A stretch of DNA of 64,000 bases from Mesostigma viride (GCA_009746045.1 RPFO01000041.1:9127468-9191467), one strand, 5' to 3'; positions 38,235 to 56,737 are shown, counted from the stretch's first letter. Program-made: numbers and translations. The notes: generated by a model not told the origin, from the sequence alone.

Positions 38235-38650
38235 CTAAAAACCGCCGGGACCCACGGGGGCCTCGTGGTGGTCCACGGGATTCCGCGTGCCGCGTCCGTT
38301 CCGTACTGGCCGTACCCGTCCGTACTCGTCCGTACCCGTCCGTACCCGTCCGTTCCGTAACCGTCGGATCTCGTACTACAGATTCGGCTGGCTACCCTCG
38401 GGCTTTGTGGCTGCCACGTGGCCTGTTCCTAACTACAGATACTTAAATATACTATGGCACTTAGATATTTTTTACGTTTGGGCCAGAACATTCACATCTT
38501 TTCCAAGTCATTAAAAAAACATCGTTGTGTTATGCAGGCATTCGCATATCTACTGGCCTAATTCTGGCAAACATCTACATCCTATGCTGGCATCCTATCT
38601 CCAACTGCCTAGTGCTGAAAACATGCACATCTTATGCTGGCATCTGTCAC
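38235..38650. other. Border between viral and chromosomal DNA
   Basis: No gene seen. 38,296-38,360 is a short tandem repeat of CGTACCCGTC. 38,560-38,640 holds two copies of an imperfect repeat around CATCYTATGCTGGCATC. Base composition falls from the GC-rich viral level to a mixed level. No direct target duplication can be recognised, because the other end of the element is outside the window. Confidence 0.5.
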
Positions 38651-39873
38651 CTACACTATCCTTGCAGACTGGGCGCCCTGTGACGCATCAAGGACTGGGA
38701 ACGAGGCGTTCTGTATCTCGCTATCTGTTGGGAACGCCTGGCCTCCATCAGGTAGCGAGCTGGCACACGGGAGCCGCCCCACGCGGTCCAGCTCCTTCAC
38801 CACCAGCCGCTCCATTACATCGTCCATCTCCTCAGCCGTGAAGCCGAGGAGCATCCTCAAGTCATCCCTGGCGCCGTGGCCTTCCTTCATCAGGCGCTCC
38901 TTGACAGCATCTGCCTGCTTGGCCTTCTCCTTCAGCTCCAGCACAGCGCAGGCCTCGTGGTAGTAGGCGCACCTCTTCATGTGAGCCTCCACGTCCGCCT
39001 TCCTGCCAGTGTAAGAACAGCCCGTCTTGGACTTGGAGCCGTCCTGCCTCTTGATGTCGACGGAGAAACCGCACTCGAAGCGGTTCTTCTCGCAGGTGGC
39101 GAAGTGCTCGTCGACGTCCTCCCTGTGAAGGAACATCCCGCAGCCGTAGTCGCAGAAGCCGTAGGGGAGGGAGGCCACCAGCTCGTTGAGGGCGTGGTCC
39201 ATCTGGTAGAACTTGTGGTAGTGCGTCAGGACTTCGCAGCTGCACATGGGGCACTTCATGTTCGTGGTCTTGCCGTTCGGCTTGGTGAGATGGAACGCCT
39301 TCATCTTCTCCACGCACTCGGGGCACATCACGCAGTTGCACTCGTGGATGTGGGGATGGTCGATGAGGGCGACCAGCCTCGCGTACTTCCCCGTCTTGCT
39401 GGGGGCCAGGCAGAAGGGGCACTGCGGCAACTTGATGACGACAGCGTTTTTGACGTTGCAGGACAGCCCTTCGTATTTCTCCTGCCAAGAGCGTTCGCGG
39501 AGGCCGGCGGGAGTGGAGACCTTCTGCCTCATAGGCATCTCCTTCAGCCGTTTGGCGTCACGGCTTTCTTCTGCAAGCAAAACAAAAAAGCAAAAAAAAA
39601 AAAACGCAAGCATTGAAAAAAAAAAAATTTATAAGCCACGGAAAACCACACAAGGGGTGAGCTTTTGGGGGCAAAACCACTTGCAAACGACAGCTCTCCA
39701 CGGGAAAAGACGGAAAAAGACAGGAAAAGGAACATTACCCGGCTCTTGCTCCTGCTCAGCGTCGTATGGCCTGTCGCGAGTTCCTTCCCTTGGAAATGGG
39801 CGAGGCACAGGCCTCATTCCCCCCTCACGCCCTGGCTACCATGAGAGTTAGAAGCGGATCCAGCCCTAGGCAT
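38651..39873 (-). CDS. RING/TRAF-type zinc-finger protein, one intron
   Basis: Exon 2 (39,572-38,651) follows an acceptor ttgcttgcag. Exon 1 ends at a GTAATG donor near 39,741, with the E-P-E-E-S reading preserved. The start is ATG 39,817, or ATG 39,873 if the six-G run at 39,819-39,824 lacks one base. A RING-like set (CPFC, CNCVMCPEC, CPMC) is followed by a TRAF-type zinc finger (FCDYGCGMFLHREDVDEHFATC, CSYTGRKADVEAHMKRC), a short coil and a C-terminal tail. Proteins of this plan are often E3 ubiquitin ligases. Its promoter region faces the gene at 40,689. It could be a host gene or part of another mobile or viral element. Confidence 0.65.
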
Positions 39874-40162
39874 CGTGTTCTGAGAGATGTAGTGAGCTTT
39901 CTTGGCTATGGCGGTGTGTAGTGGTGAGTGCTCGTGGAGGCGTGGTGGTTGGGCACATATACACTTCGAAGACCCTTCTCCGCCTCAAAGTTTTTGGGCG
40001 ATTTGTGACCGTGCGATTGGCCTGAACAGGCGTTTTGCAGGAGATTTCCCGTGAGACAGCACGCCGTACATGGAATCACGCCAAAAAAATCCGCTGGAAG
40101 ATCTCGGGATCTCCGTTTTCTCGTGCCGCGGCTCGGGACTGACAAGTTGGCGTGGCGGTTAC

Positions 40163-40450
40163 TTCACGATTTTAGCGTGGCGTGCCGCGGGAAACGGCCG
40201 TTACGTGCCGGTCCAGCGTGGCGTGCCGCGGGAAACGGCGGTTACATGCCAGGCCAGCGTGGCGTGACGCGGGAAACGGCGGTTTTCTGAACTTGTCCAG
40301 CGTGGAGTGCCGCGGGAAACGGAGATTACATGCCAGTCCAGCGTGGCGTGACGCGGGAAACGGCGGTTTTCTGAACTTGTCCAGCGTGGAGTGCCGCGGG
40401 AAACGGCGGTTACATGCCAGTCCAGCGTGGCGTGACGCGGGAAAGGCGGT
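40163..40450. repeat. 41-base tandem repeat with seven E2F-like sites
   Basis: Units of 40-43 bases alternate between two forms (ending in ggttacatgcca or ggttttctgaacttg), each built round gtccagcgtgg-cg-GCGGGAAAC. The core GCGGGAAA, the complement of the E2F consensus TTTCCCGC, occurs at 40,188, 40,228, 40,269, 40,312, 40,352, 40,395 and 40,437. The array lies between two divergent genes and 240 bases before the plus-strand one. Cell-cycle (S-phase) control is a natural but unproved reading. Confidence 0.65.
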
Positions 40451-40586
40451 TTCGTATCAGATTTCCCGGATTCACGCGGCCCGCGGCCTTCACCGCGTGG
40501 ATTTCCACGGCCGTTTTGCCGTTACCAGCCTGTCACAGCGGCGACCACAGGATTTTTCACAAGTCCCATGCGTCATCCACGGGGAA

Positions 40587-40660
40587 GGTATAAAACACTT
40601 CCCCCTTTGCATCCAAGGGCATTCTGCAAGCCAAACCGCCATAGCCAAAAAGCTCTCAGC
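40587..40660 (+). promoter_or_regulatory. TATA box and shared 5' leader
   Basis: GGTATAAAAC at 40,587-40,596 lies about 100 bases before the ATG at 40,689. About 50 bases after it is ACCGCCATAGCCAAAAAGCTC. The divergent minus-strand gene has GTATATG near 39,957 and, about 45 bases further, ACCGCCATAGCCAAGAAAGCTC (near 39,893-39,914). The matched spacing argues for one shared type of promoter and leader. Confidence 0.55.
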
Positions 40661-40688
40661 AAAACCAACCCCTTAGCACCAAAACACA

Positions 40689-41849
40689 ATGGCCCGCACT
40701 AAGCGTTTCCCAGTCCGCGCTTACCCAGGCAATGGAGTCAAAGTCCACGATATGACAGACAAGCTCCACGACGCTTTTGACGCAGCTCTCGCAAAAAGGA
40801 ACAAGGAAAACAAGCCAGTCGCAGAAGTGCTGTCCATTTGCATTTGTTGCAATACCTTGCTCCCCATTGACAAGTTTCGCAAGGTCCCCGAGGATATCGG
40901 TGGCTACCACACGGAATGCATCCTCTGCGAGCACATGCTCGAGGTAAACTTCTTTTCCTTGCGTTTTTTGCTGACTTTGGCTGCATTTTTGCACTCCTCC
41001 TGTGGATTCTAACAAGACGCACTGCCCCTTGTCATTTTTTGTGCTGCCCACCCCACTTTGCAGAACAACGAGATCGACCACAAGCCGATTTTCCCCCCTG
41101 ATTGCCCAGAGTGCGGGGATGAGACCGCTCCGTGGGCTTTCTTCCCCAACGCCAACTGGAAGCGCGAGCTCTGCGTCAATTGCTTCTTCTCCAAGGAGGA
41201 GAACCTCTTCACTGCTCCGAACATCCCCAGGCCCGTGGACCCCTGCGAGTCCGACCCTCGCTACAACATGCCACTCAAGTGGCAAGTGAGGAAGGCGGAC
41301 AGGGACGAGAGGAGGAAGGCGATCCAGGAGGAGGCACGCAGGCGCCTCCAGGAAATCCAGGACGAGTCTGACGCTGAGGAGGGGGCCCTCGAGTCTGAGA
41401 AGGACGAGGACGACGAGGAGCCGTTGGACGACGCGGAGGACCCGTGGTACCAGTTCAAGCGGGGTCCCGAGGAGGAGGAGGAGGAGGAGGAGCAGGAGCA
41501 GGAGGAGGAGCAGGAGGAGGAGCAGCAGCCCCAGGAGGCTGTGGTCAAGGAGGAGGAGGAGGAGGAGGAGGAGGAGGAGGAGGAGCCCACCTGCAGGAGG
41601 GTGAAGACCACGCCTTCCAAGATGGCCCCCAAGGTCATCGAGGTGGAGGATGACGATGACGACGTTGTGGAGGTCCCCAAGAGCGTCTTCCTCAAGGGAA
41701 AGCGCCCTGCTGACTCCCCCCCCCCCTCTGAGGAGCCAGTCGTGAAGAAGGAGAAGGTCTTCCGTGGTGCCAACCCCTCCCAGCGTTTTCGAGCTGGCCC
41801 GTCTGGCTCCAACCCCTCCATGAGGCCCTGCTCCATGAAGGGGGACTAA
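40689..41849 (+). CDS. Zinc-ribbon, acidic-tailed protein, one intron
   Basis: Exon 1 is 40,689-40,943, donor GTAAAC; exon 2 is 41,064-41,849 after acceptor ctttgcag. Together 346 residues. Two zinc-ribbon-like modules span the intron (CICC...CILC and CPEC...CVNC). The second half is highly acidic, with long glutamate runs (about 41,468-41,585), and ends in a basic Pro/Ser tail. This form suits a chromatin or transcription protein, but no family is recognised. It shares its leader with the RING/TRAF gene on the other side of the E2F-like array. Confidence 0.65.
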
Positions 41850-42395
41850 AGACAAGTCCCTAGGACTTTGTCATTTGTGATGTACACTAGCACGCATGGT
41901 AGTCAGTATAGGGCAAGTCCCGTGGGACCTTGTGCATTTTCATATATTTACTCATGATTTTATTGAAATAATAAAAGTTTCTTGCATGCAAACATTCACG
42001 AACAATGTGCTTATCAAGCCTTGCATGGATATATAATTTAATTACAATTTGGACAAGTACTTTGGCCTGTGCACTTAGGTAGCAGGCCCATACGCCTTAG
42101 TGTTTGGGACTTAGGCAATTTTCTCAAGTCCGGGACCACCGAATTCGGAGCCGCGCCTATACTGCACCGTACGACGCCAGAATATGGTACTTGCACCGTA
42201 CGAATGCAGTATCACGCATCAGAATCGTATATAGTGTACATCCTGGACTTGGGACGAATTGTAAGGGGGTGGCTGGCGGCCCACTTGGCAAATTATCGAA
42301 TTTTGGGGGTGGTAAACATATACAAAATGAATCAAAGGCGGCGTGCATGCGTGCAATGAATTAATTGATCAAGCAACGAGAAGAGAAGTGACACG
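41850..42395. other. AT-rich spacer
   Basis: It holds a likely polyadenylation region (attgaaataataaaag near 41,964) for the gene before it and no convincing coding frame. The 5' part of the next gene's transcript probably starts within 42,300-42,395. Confidence 0.4.
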
Positions 42396-43412
42396 ATGAA
42401 CGATAGCCCAGGTGCGATGAAGGATAGCGATATTATGAAGGATAACGTGAGGCAGGCGAAGCGGCTGCCGATCGCCGCTCTATTTCACGCTGTAGGAGAT
42501 ATACTCCAGGAGACAGTAGACGACATTTCGAAGAGAAACATTAGGGGCAAGACCATCCAGGGGGCGGCAAATGCCGACATCGTCTCCTCCTCCTCCTCGT
42601 CAGATGAGGATGACGAGGAGGAGGAGCGTGTTCAGACGCAGTTCGACGATGGCAAAATCGACAGGTTTACTGGAGTCAAGTTCGAAGCAGGCTCGCTTCA
42701 CGTCAAGACCATGTTTTCAGATGCGACACAGGCATGGCTCCCTATGTCTAAAATCGATATTCAGTATGATGCGCGCATGCGCGATTTCCTCAAGAATTTC
42801 AGAGGGAGCCCTGGAAACGGCAATGGCAACAAGGTGACGGCCAAGATGGCGCGTGATTCATGGCGTGAGCACGTCCGGCATGAGGAGTGTCTCCAGGGAC
42901 AGGAGGTGGTCGATGTGGGCGAGGAAGCCCCTCCCATGCAATGGGAGGTTGTGGTAAAGAAGGAGGAGGGATCCACTCCCTCCTCCAAGAGGGTGAGGAA
43001 GTCCCCCCCGGTGGGACGACGCGTAAAGCTAACAAAGATCACGCCGAGCCCGGCGGACAGGTCATTCGCAATCAAGAAGACCCCCGTCCCTTCCCAGAAG
43101 ACTGCAGCCGGTGCCGAGGAGAAGCCTGCACCCAGTGCTGGAAAGAAGACTGCACCCGCCAGCGAGGAGGAGAAGCCTGCACCTGTCACTCCAGGGGAGA
43201 AGCCAGCAGCTGGGCAGGAGAAGCCAGCAGCTGGGCAGGAGAAGCCAGCAGCTGGGCAGGGTTCAGGGAGCAAGCCTGTCCCCAGTGACGCTCAAGTTGC
43301 TGCTGGACTAGACACCCTGCAAAGGATGTTGAACCACATGGCGACTATGGGGTTCACACCCGCTCAAATCGCAGAGAGCATGGCCGCCCAGGCCGCCCAG
43401 AAGAAGACGTAG
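42396..43412 (+). CDS. Acidic/Pro-Ala-rich protein with possible chromo-like segment
   Basis: The protein has 338 residues from ATG 42,396, without an intron. After a charged N-terminus comes a Ser/Asp/Glu run, then a segment (about residues 80-130) with FDDGKIDRFTGVKFEAG and AWLPMSKIDIQYDARMRDFL. Its order loosely recalls a chromodomain, a weak impression. The C-terminal part contains direct repeats of EKPAAGQ coded by an 18-21 base repeat near 43,190-43,262. A polyadenylation signal (AATAAATGAATAAA) follows at about 43,455. Function unknown. Confidence 0.55.
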   Translation: MNDSPGAMKDSDIMKDNVRQAKRLPIAALFHAVGDILQETVDDISKRNIRGKTIQGAANADIVSSSSSSDEDDEEEERVQTQFDDGKIDRFTGVKFEAGSLHVKTMFSDATQAWLPMSKIDIQYDARMRDFLKNFRGSPGNGNGNKVTAKMARDSWREHVRHEECLQGQEVVDVGEEAPPMQWEVVVKKEEGSTPSSKRVRKSPPVGRRVKLTKITPSPADRSFAIKKTPVPSQKTAAGAEEKPAPSAGKKTAPASEEEKPAPVTPGEKPAAGQEKPAAGQEKPAAGQGSGSKPVPSDAQVAAGLDTLQRMLNHMATMGFTPAQIAESMAAQAAQKKT

Positions 43413-43459
43413 ACCTTTGGTGGCTTGACAGTTCATGAAGGACAGCTGTTTTTGAATAA

Positions 43460-44755
43460 ATGAATAAAGCAATGGACACTGTTTGCATCATTGAGTCATT
43501 TCATGGCATCACAATGTGTACTTGGATTTTATTATGAATAATAATGAATGGATTGCACACATGTCCATGCACCCCCACGGGATTGTGATGGTATGCTGGC
43601 TACTGTCACACCCTGGCCACTTGTGATTGTTTTCCCGTGGATCCATGTGTCCCAGGTGCCCACCCCTGGGGTCACCTTGGGTTTTTGTAGTGTATGCACA
43701 CCAGCCTGTATGAGAGTGGCTCCCCTTTTTGTGGCTCATCTGCTGCATAGGATGTATGCATTGTCACCAGGACCTGAGATTGACATGAGGCCTGCTGAGG
43801 GGCAGGACATGCTAGCAGCCTTACCTGAGGCCTTGAAGGAGGCATTTACTCAGTTGCAGCCAGTGAGTATGGGAGAGGCTTCCTACAGGGAGCTGTTGGA
43901 GTTTTCAGTTCAGAAGGGTGACTTTGATTTGGTTCCTTCTTCCTCCAGCTCAGCCAGAAGGTGTTTTCCTTTGGAGACTTCTACCTCTTTTGCAATCCCG
44001 GGTTGCCCAAGTACACTGTGGAACTCAGGGTCCGTCTGATGCCACTACGGGTGCTGGTGCCTCTGATAGGTGCTAAGTGGTCTGTGGTCAAGACCTTTCT
44101 GCAGTTCTGGTGGGCGTACAGAACTACAGATCAGGGGTGAGCAGGCACAAGACGTCCTCTACTTGGGTGATGGACCCTGCGAGTCAGTCTGTGGTGCTCC
44201 TCTCCTGGGGCATGCCTTCGCTGTGCTGTCCAGATGGTGGCAGGGGCTGCTGAGACTTGCATGGTGCTGCAGGTCAGCAGGAACTGGCCAGAGTTGGCCC
44301 ACGTGGTGGAGCAGTTTCCCATGTGTGGACCCAATGGCAAGGTGGCCTGAATGGGGATTGGTATAGCCTGTGAGGAACAGGGCTGAGAAGGAAAGGGGGC
44401 TTTGGATTGTGGTGTGAGGGGGGGGGATTCCAGGATGGATGATGGGGGGGCTCCATTCCAGTTCTGATGTTCCAGTCCAGAGTTCCAGAATTCCAGAATG
44501 ATGATGGGATGACTTCCAGTATTGCTGTGATTATCTGGGCTTGTAGTGGATAAGGATGTCACTTGTCTTCTTTAAGCACCTGTGACTAGATGTTTATGAG
44601 ATAGGAGGCCCTGGCTTCAGGGATGTAAAAACCCATCTGCTTGTCCCAAGAGATGGTGGACTTCCTGTTTCTTGTTGTGTTGTTTATTGTGGCGGGTGTT
44701 GTTTTACTCTCCTTGACTTTCAGGAACTGGGAGTTCTTGTCTTGAGGGGGAGATA
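43460..44755 (+). mobile_element. Probable 3' internal part of an LTR retrotransposon
   Basis: No intact gene is visible; one decayed frame runs 43,548-44,039. The stretch leads directly to a polypurine tract (TTGAGGGGGAGATA) abutting the LTR at 44,756, the usual place for the plus-strand primer. Short direct repeats of ttccag are near 44,455-44,520. Reverse transcriptase or integrase motifs were not found, so only the 3' end is present. Confidence 0.4.
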
Positions 44756-45456
44756 TGTAACAACCAAATGTTACATCCAAAGTTTTCCTACTGTTGATCT
44801 TACTTTGAGTTCTTTAGGACAATTATTTAGAACAGTTATGAGGCTTCGAAGTATGATTAGTGTTGGGCCTGCTGAGACTTGTCGAATTATTGTTCTACCC
44901 TCATTGGTCGTGGCCTGATCCACGTGGGGTACTTTGCATGGTTTCGTTCAGTCAGTCATAGATTCTCTTTAAGACTGTTGTACCTGGTGGATCTGGTTCC
45001 AGGTCATGGAGATTCAGTATGTGCTGGCCTTGTGTTGTGTTGAGGATTCTGAGGACAGGATCTTATCTTGAGTGTTCCCCACTTTTGATTGGTCCTTTCG
45101 GGTTAGGGTTGAGCCGACTCTGCGTGCACGATGACTTTTATCCTGTTTGTGGCGGTCGTGCAAGTGTGCGTACGTGAGAACTAAATCTATGGTGTAATTC
45201 AAGGATTTCCTTGTTTCATCAAGCAAACAACCCATTCCAAAAGTCAACTATAACTTCAACAGATAGTCGACTTGGATATAACTTGTCTGTTGTGTCTAAC
45301 AAGGGTGGGGACTCATTCCCTTGACTGTTGAAGATCCATCTTCATTGCTTCTCTGGACGTGAAGTTATCTGTCGCGACTCCAACCCAGGTATAAAGATCT
45401 TTTCACACCAATGTTGATACTGAGGCTGTTGCAAACACAACATTTTTAGTCGTTAC
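44756..45456 (+). mobile_element. Long terminal repeat, about 701 bases
   Basis: It begins TGTAACAACC and ends GTCGTTACA, giving perfect six-base inverted ends TGTAAC/GTTACA. A polypurine tract lies immediately before it. A TATA box (GTATAAAG, 45,389) near its 3' third would set the transcript start. No second LTR is in the window, so this is the 3' LTR of a truncated element or a solo LTR with flanking remnants. Confidence 0.65.
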
Positions 45457-45529
45457 AGGAGGAAGGCGTACGCTGGAATTCGGCAATATTCGAAGTTGAC
45501 GGGACTAGGAACCAAGGAGCATTTCAGAG

Positions 45530-46060
45530 ATGTCCAATCTGTTGATTCTGCAGAAGTCAGAATCCTTGTTTGATTTGAAGGCGTATTCTCGTTTTGGACT
45601 AGCACAGTCTCTGGCCATTACGCTCAAGCTACTAGAAGGGACGCCTATCATCGACTTCATCACGACGGCTGATCCGTCCAATCTCACAATGAAGTTGACG
45701 CGCGACGAGACGATTGCACTAGGGAATAAAATTGATAGCGAAATTGCCGACAAGGCCTGGTTCATGCGCTCAACGTTTGGATACCAACGGCGAGCAGGCG
45801 AGGCTGGTAGTTTGTCTTTTGCACAGTGTAGCGGGCTCATCAACAGGTTGTTAAGCCCGACTCTGGGAATTTCTGCCAAAGGGGCGAAGGGCAACAGCCG
45901 TGGCGGTGGTTACTTGGAAATTTCGAAGGCGGACATGCACGCGTTTCTTGATAGGTATAAACCCTCGTGGTGGGGCGATGAGAAGGATTATTCGATCACG
46001 TCGTTGTCTGGCCTGTCGATGGATGAAATCGCTCCTTTCCTGCAGGGAGCGGATAAGTAA
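45530..46060 (+). CDS. Unidentified protein next to the LTR
   Basis: The protein has 176 residues from ATG 45,530. It has balanced composition and natural codon use, with no repeats or membrane segment. Helix-rich first half; the second half has a Gly/Arg/Ser loop (GAKGNSRGGGYLEI). It begins 73 bases after the LTR end, and a TAATAAATATTTTT tail follows its stop. It could be a cellular gene or an accessory gene of the retroelement. No family recognised. Confidence 0.5.
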   Translation: MSNLLILQKSESLFDLKAYSRFGLAQSLAITLKLLEGTPIIDFITTADPSNLTMKLTRDETIALGNKIDSEIADKAWFMRSTFGYQRRAGEAGSLSFAQCSGLINRLLSPTLGISAKGAKGNSRGGGYLEISKADMHAFLDRYKPSWWGDEKDYSITSLSGLSMDEIAPFLQGADK

Positions 46061-46206
46061 TAAATATTTTTAATGGAACGTGTTTCTGCCATGCATGTAG
46101 TTATCGTTGCCAGCGACAACTGCTTCCCATGCAAATCGGAGGCCCATCCGGTTCCGGTCACACCCCGCCGCGCGGCCCTCGCCGGCTCCCTCACCCTGCG
46201 AGGCCA

Positions 46207-46586
46207 TGGCGAAAAATTGGGCGTTCTTTTCTTAAGAGTAAGTACGTGCAATTTTTCGCCACACCCAACAACCCACGCCAACCCCAGCGCCGGCCAGCGT
46301 GGGAAGGTGGCGAAAAATTGGGCGTTCTTTATATAAGAGTAAGTACGTGCAATTTTTCGCCATCACTCTCACACCTTGACAAACACCTCCTATGACCCGC
46401 GCCAAGGGGTGGCAGGGTGGCGAAAAATTGGGCGTTCTTTATATAAGAGTAAGTAAGTACGTGCAATTTTTCGCCATCACTCTCACACCTTGACAAACAC
46501 CTCCTATGACCCGCGCCAAGGGGTGGCAGGGTGGCGAAAAATTGGGCGTTCTTTATATAAGAGTAAGTACGTGCAATTTTTCGCCA
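46207..46586. mobile_element. Four tandem copies of a 55-base palindromic mini-element
   Basis: Copies at 46,207-46,261, 46,308-46,362, 46,418-46,476 and 46,532-46,586 each begin TGGCGAAAAATTG and end CAATTTTTCGCCA, 13-base perfect inverted ends, with a middle of ggcgttctttatataagagtaagtacg. The third and fourth are part of a 114-base tandem duplication. The form is that of a very small MITE or a repeated hairpin. Confidence 0.75.
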
Positions 46587-46698
46587 TCCTTGTCACACCC
46601 CAACACCTCTCACAACTGCCGGGGTGGTGACAGATGCCAGCCTAAATGTCACAACCTGGTGAGCAGTGGTGGCAGGGGGCACTTCTGTTTTTGCAAGT

Positions 46699-46730
46699 GG
46701 TTTAGGGTTTTAGGGTTTAGGGCTTAGGGT
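46699..46730. repeat. Interstitial TTTAGGG telomere-like repeats
   Basis: The stretch reads gtttagggttttagggtttagggcttaggg: four slightly varied units of the plant/green-alga telomere repeat. It is short and internal, and probably marks a healed break or ancient insertion of telomeric DNA. Confidence 0.6.
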
Positions 46731-49523
46731 GAGACCCCATCCTAGGCCGCGGTCACTATAGGGTCACTATAGGGGTGGCAGATGCCAGCATAAGGGTGGT
46801 GCACTTCTCCTAGTCGCGATGACGGAATGATGACGGAATGATGATGGAAGATACTTAATTAATTAATGGATGATGCCTTCAGCATTTAGCCAAGCCATGT
46901 CTATAATGGGACCCCCATGGATGTTGCATTAAGAATTTAGCCATGCATGCTATGCCTATGCAGAGAGATGCTCTCTGTTGAGAAGCCATGCCCTAGCTCT
47001 TGTATAGCCATGATGATCTTCCCCCACATGACATGCTCCCCCTTAGCTGGGCATAGCGTGATAGATCATGAGGGTGCAGGTGCCCTGGTGCACCTAGAGC
47101 ACGGGTAGCTTACATTCCCACCCTTGCAGGAAGTAGCCCAGAATGTATTAAAAGCCATATGCCCCTTCTCAGGGATATGTGCTACATATTCTCCCAACGG
47201 AGTTATGTTACAATTCAATTCAATTCAATTCAATCCATTCCATCCCATGTTCCCCTCCCACTGAGGACTTGTGCTCACGTGACGCAGTCACGTGTCTATT
47301 AATTAATGTACATATCGTGCCAGCTTGCGCATATCCAGTCCATGGACACATGCACTAGCATGCGCATGACATGGTTTGAATTCCGTTAGCTAGTCTCACT
47401 AGCTCGACACCGAGAATATACAAAGTTACGAGGTGGTTTTTGTTTGCGTGGAGGGATTGTTGTGAGAAATGTATTAGTAATGATTCAGTTCAAGTTGAAC
47501 ATTAGTGGACAAGGCACATGCTCAGTGGCATGCTCTTTCGAGGACAGGCTAGCTATCAAGGAGACAACCAGCTATGCACAATCACGTGATTGCATGCCTC
47601 AGAGGTCCAACTGCGACTTATGAGCATAGCAGCACGATTGCATGCTTACAATCCTGGGCGACTATACAGGTGGGTCACCAGCAGCCATAAAATATTGCAC
47701 CTGAGTCCACAAAACTGGACAAGCCACCTCTAGCTCAATGATGGCCGAAGCCCAGCCCTGCAGGAAGACTGCGTGGCTAGCCCTATTATGCCAAGAACTC
47801 CCCTTTGGAGAGTTCTCCCCCCCCCCCCCCCCCCCAATGGTAATGGGTTTGAATGACATCCTACGCTCCATGCGGGTGTCTAAAACTCTCTCTCAAGCGA
47901 TAAAGTTGAGATTGAATCGGGACACCGTCTGAGGGATTGTCGCTATCCATGGACCGTACCGCTGCGGACAAACAATGCACAACGTGGACATGGTAAACAA
48001 AGCAGAGTATCTCGCACACACTCGTGTTAGAATGTACGCAGCAATTCAAGTGCTGTTCTCTTACTTGCAGAAACCCCATAGACTCAAGGGCGGCCAGTTT
48101 CGAGTCCATATGCCGTGCTAGACAACAAAAGCAATTCGAACGTTCGAAAAAAAATGCCAGCTGTACCGCAGCAAAAACATCCATGAATCCGCGATGTGGA
48201 ATACACTAAACTTATCGTAGCTCAGGTGCCCACAACCCCGTGACTAGGTCTTAGATGGCTAGAGCTCCCTCCATCCCATCCCATCCCATCCCATCCCATC
48301 CCATCCCATCCCATCCCATCCCATCCCATCCCATCCCATCCCATCCCATCCCATCCCATCCCATCCCATCCCATCCCATCCCATCCCATCCCATCCCATC
48401 CCATCCCATCCCATCCCATCCCATCCCATCCCATCCCACTCTCGACTGTACTGAGGACTTATGCTCACGTAACGCTGTTACCTGTTGATTAACTAATTAA
48501 TTAAATACCGTAGCTCCGGCGCAGATGGGACTAGAAATGGAGCCCATGATGTGTATAAAACTAATCGCAACATTAAAACATCATGCCGAATTCCAAAAAC
48601 AGCAGAACACGCCATTGTGGCAGATGTGAGAAGTAACTATTGTAAAAACCTATCATGTGCACGATAGATGTAGAGCCTAGAAAACATGCACTGGCTCAAG
48701 ACCCCCACCCAGAACATGGACTTTGCGCCAGTGCCTCGTAATTATAGGTGTCTCGTAATTACAGTGTCCCTACAATAGGCCCGGCTAATCCCAGCCCATA
48801 GGGGACCGGGACGGTGAGTACAGAAAAATCAAGCAAGACCTCAGAAGACAACAAGTAATGCTGTTTAAATAATAATAAATAAAATAATAATAGCAATAAT
48901 AAGTAAACACGTAGAACAATACTAAAAATAAACATTCGCAGGACAACAAATAATGCTGATATTTCGGACAAATAGCAGTCATAGCCGCTGGAGCACACGC
49001 AGCCGCTTGAGATAGAGCAGTCAAACACACAGCAGCCGGACACATATCAGTTGGACAAGTGGCACCTCAATATGTAGCAGTTAGGGACAAGCATATCAGT
49101 CACATAAACATCAGTCGGACATATATGTGCCACACATTTCCACATCCATTCACTTCCATCATCCACAACGAGTGCAAAAACGTGGATAGGATACAGCTGG
49201 TTCATGCCGATGCGCATGGCACGCAAGTACTTACGTATACCGCTCACTCGAGCTTCCATGTTTATGGATCTTCCTGGTTTCAGGCTCACGCTATCTCTTG
49301 ATCAAACTACAAAGGCAATGATGCACATTCCTTGAAAATCACAAATTGCGGGAATAAGACGGACAACACAAGCAAAACGCAATAGAGGAACAATACTAGC
49401 TAAAACAAAATACTAGCGGATAACAACACCGACCTATATATATACAAATACAGGTTGTATATATAGTAGTATCCTTTTATAGCATATATATAGCAGTGGG
49501 ACACATGGCAGCTCTTCATTCAC
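46731..49523. other. Gene-poor stretch with a dispersed repeat seeded on pentamer tracts
   Basis: No convincing gene. 47,209-47,245 is (CAATT)n grading into (CCATC)n; 48,270-48,437 is an almost pure (CCATC)n tract of some 33 units. After each tract the same sequence follows: GAGGACTTRTGCTCACGT, then a short palindrome round the CGYNGTNAC words and a TTAATTAAT run (47,270-47,310 and 48,452-48,505). The two tracts are therefore copies of one repeat family. 47,820-47,836 is a run of 17 Cs. The remaining sequence holds only short random frames. Confidence 0.6.

Positions 49524-56737
<7,214 letters not shown>

Noticed and set aside
40656..41855. Minus-strand leucine-rich frame (399 codons)
   Set aside because: It is antisense of the glutamate runs (GAG read as CTC) of the spliced zinc-ribbon gene.
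48222..48488. Met-Gly-Trp-Asp-Gly repeat protein
   Set aside because: It is the translation of a (CCATC)n microsatellite, open in every frame.
49434..49523. Direct continuation of NUDT21 past 49,524 without splicing
   Set aside because: The read-through gives residues unlike the conserved end, and a GTGAATG donor follows the last good codon; the final exon was simply not found.
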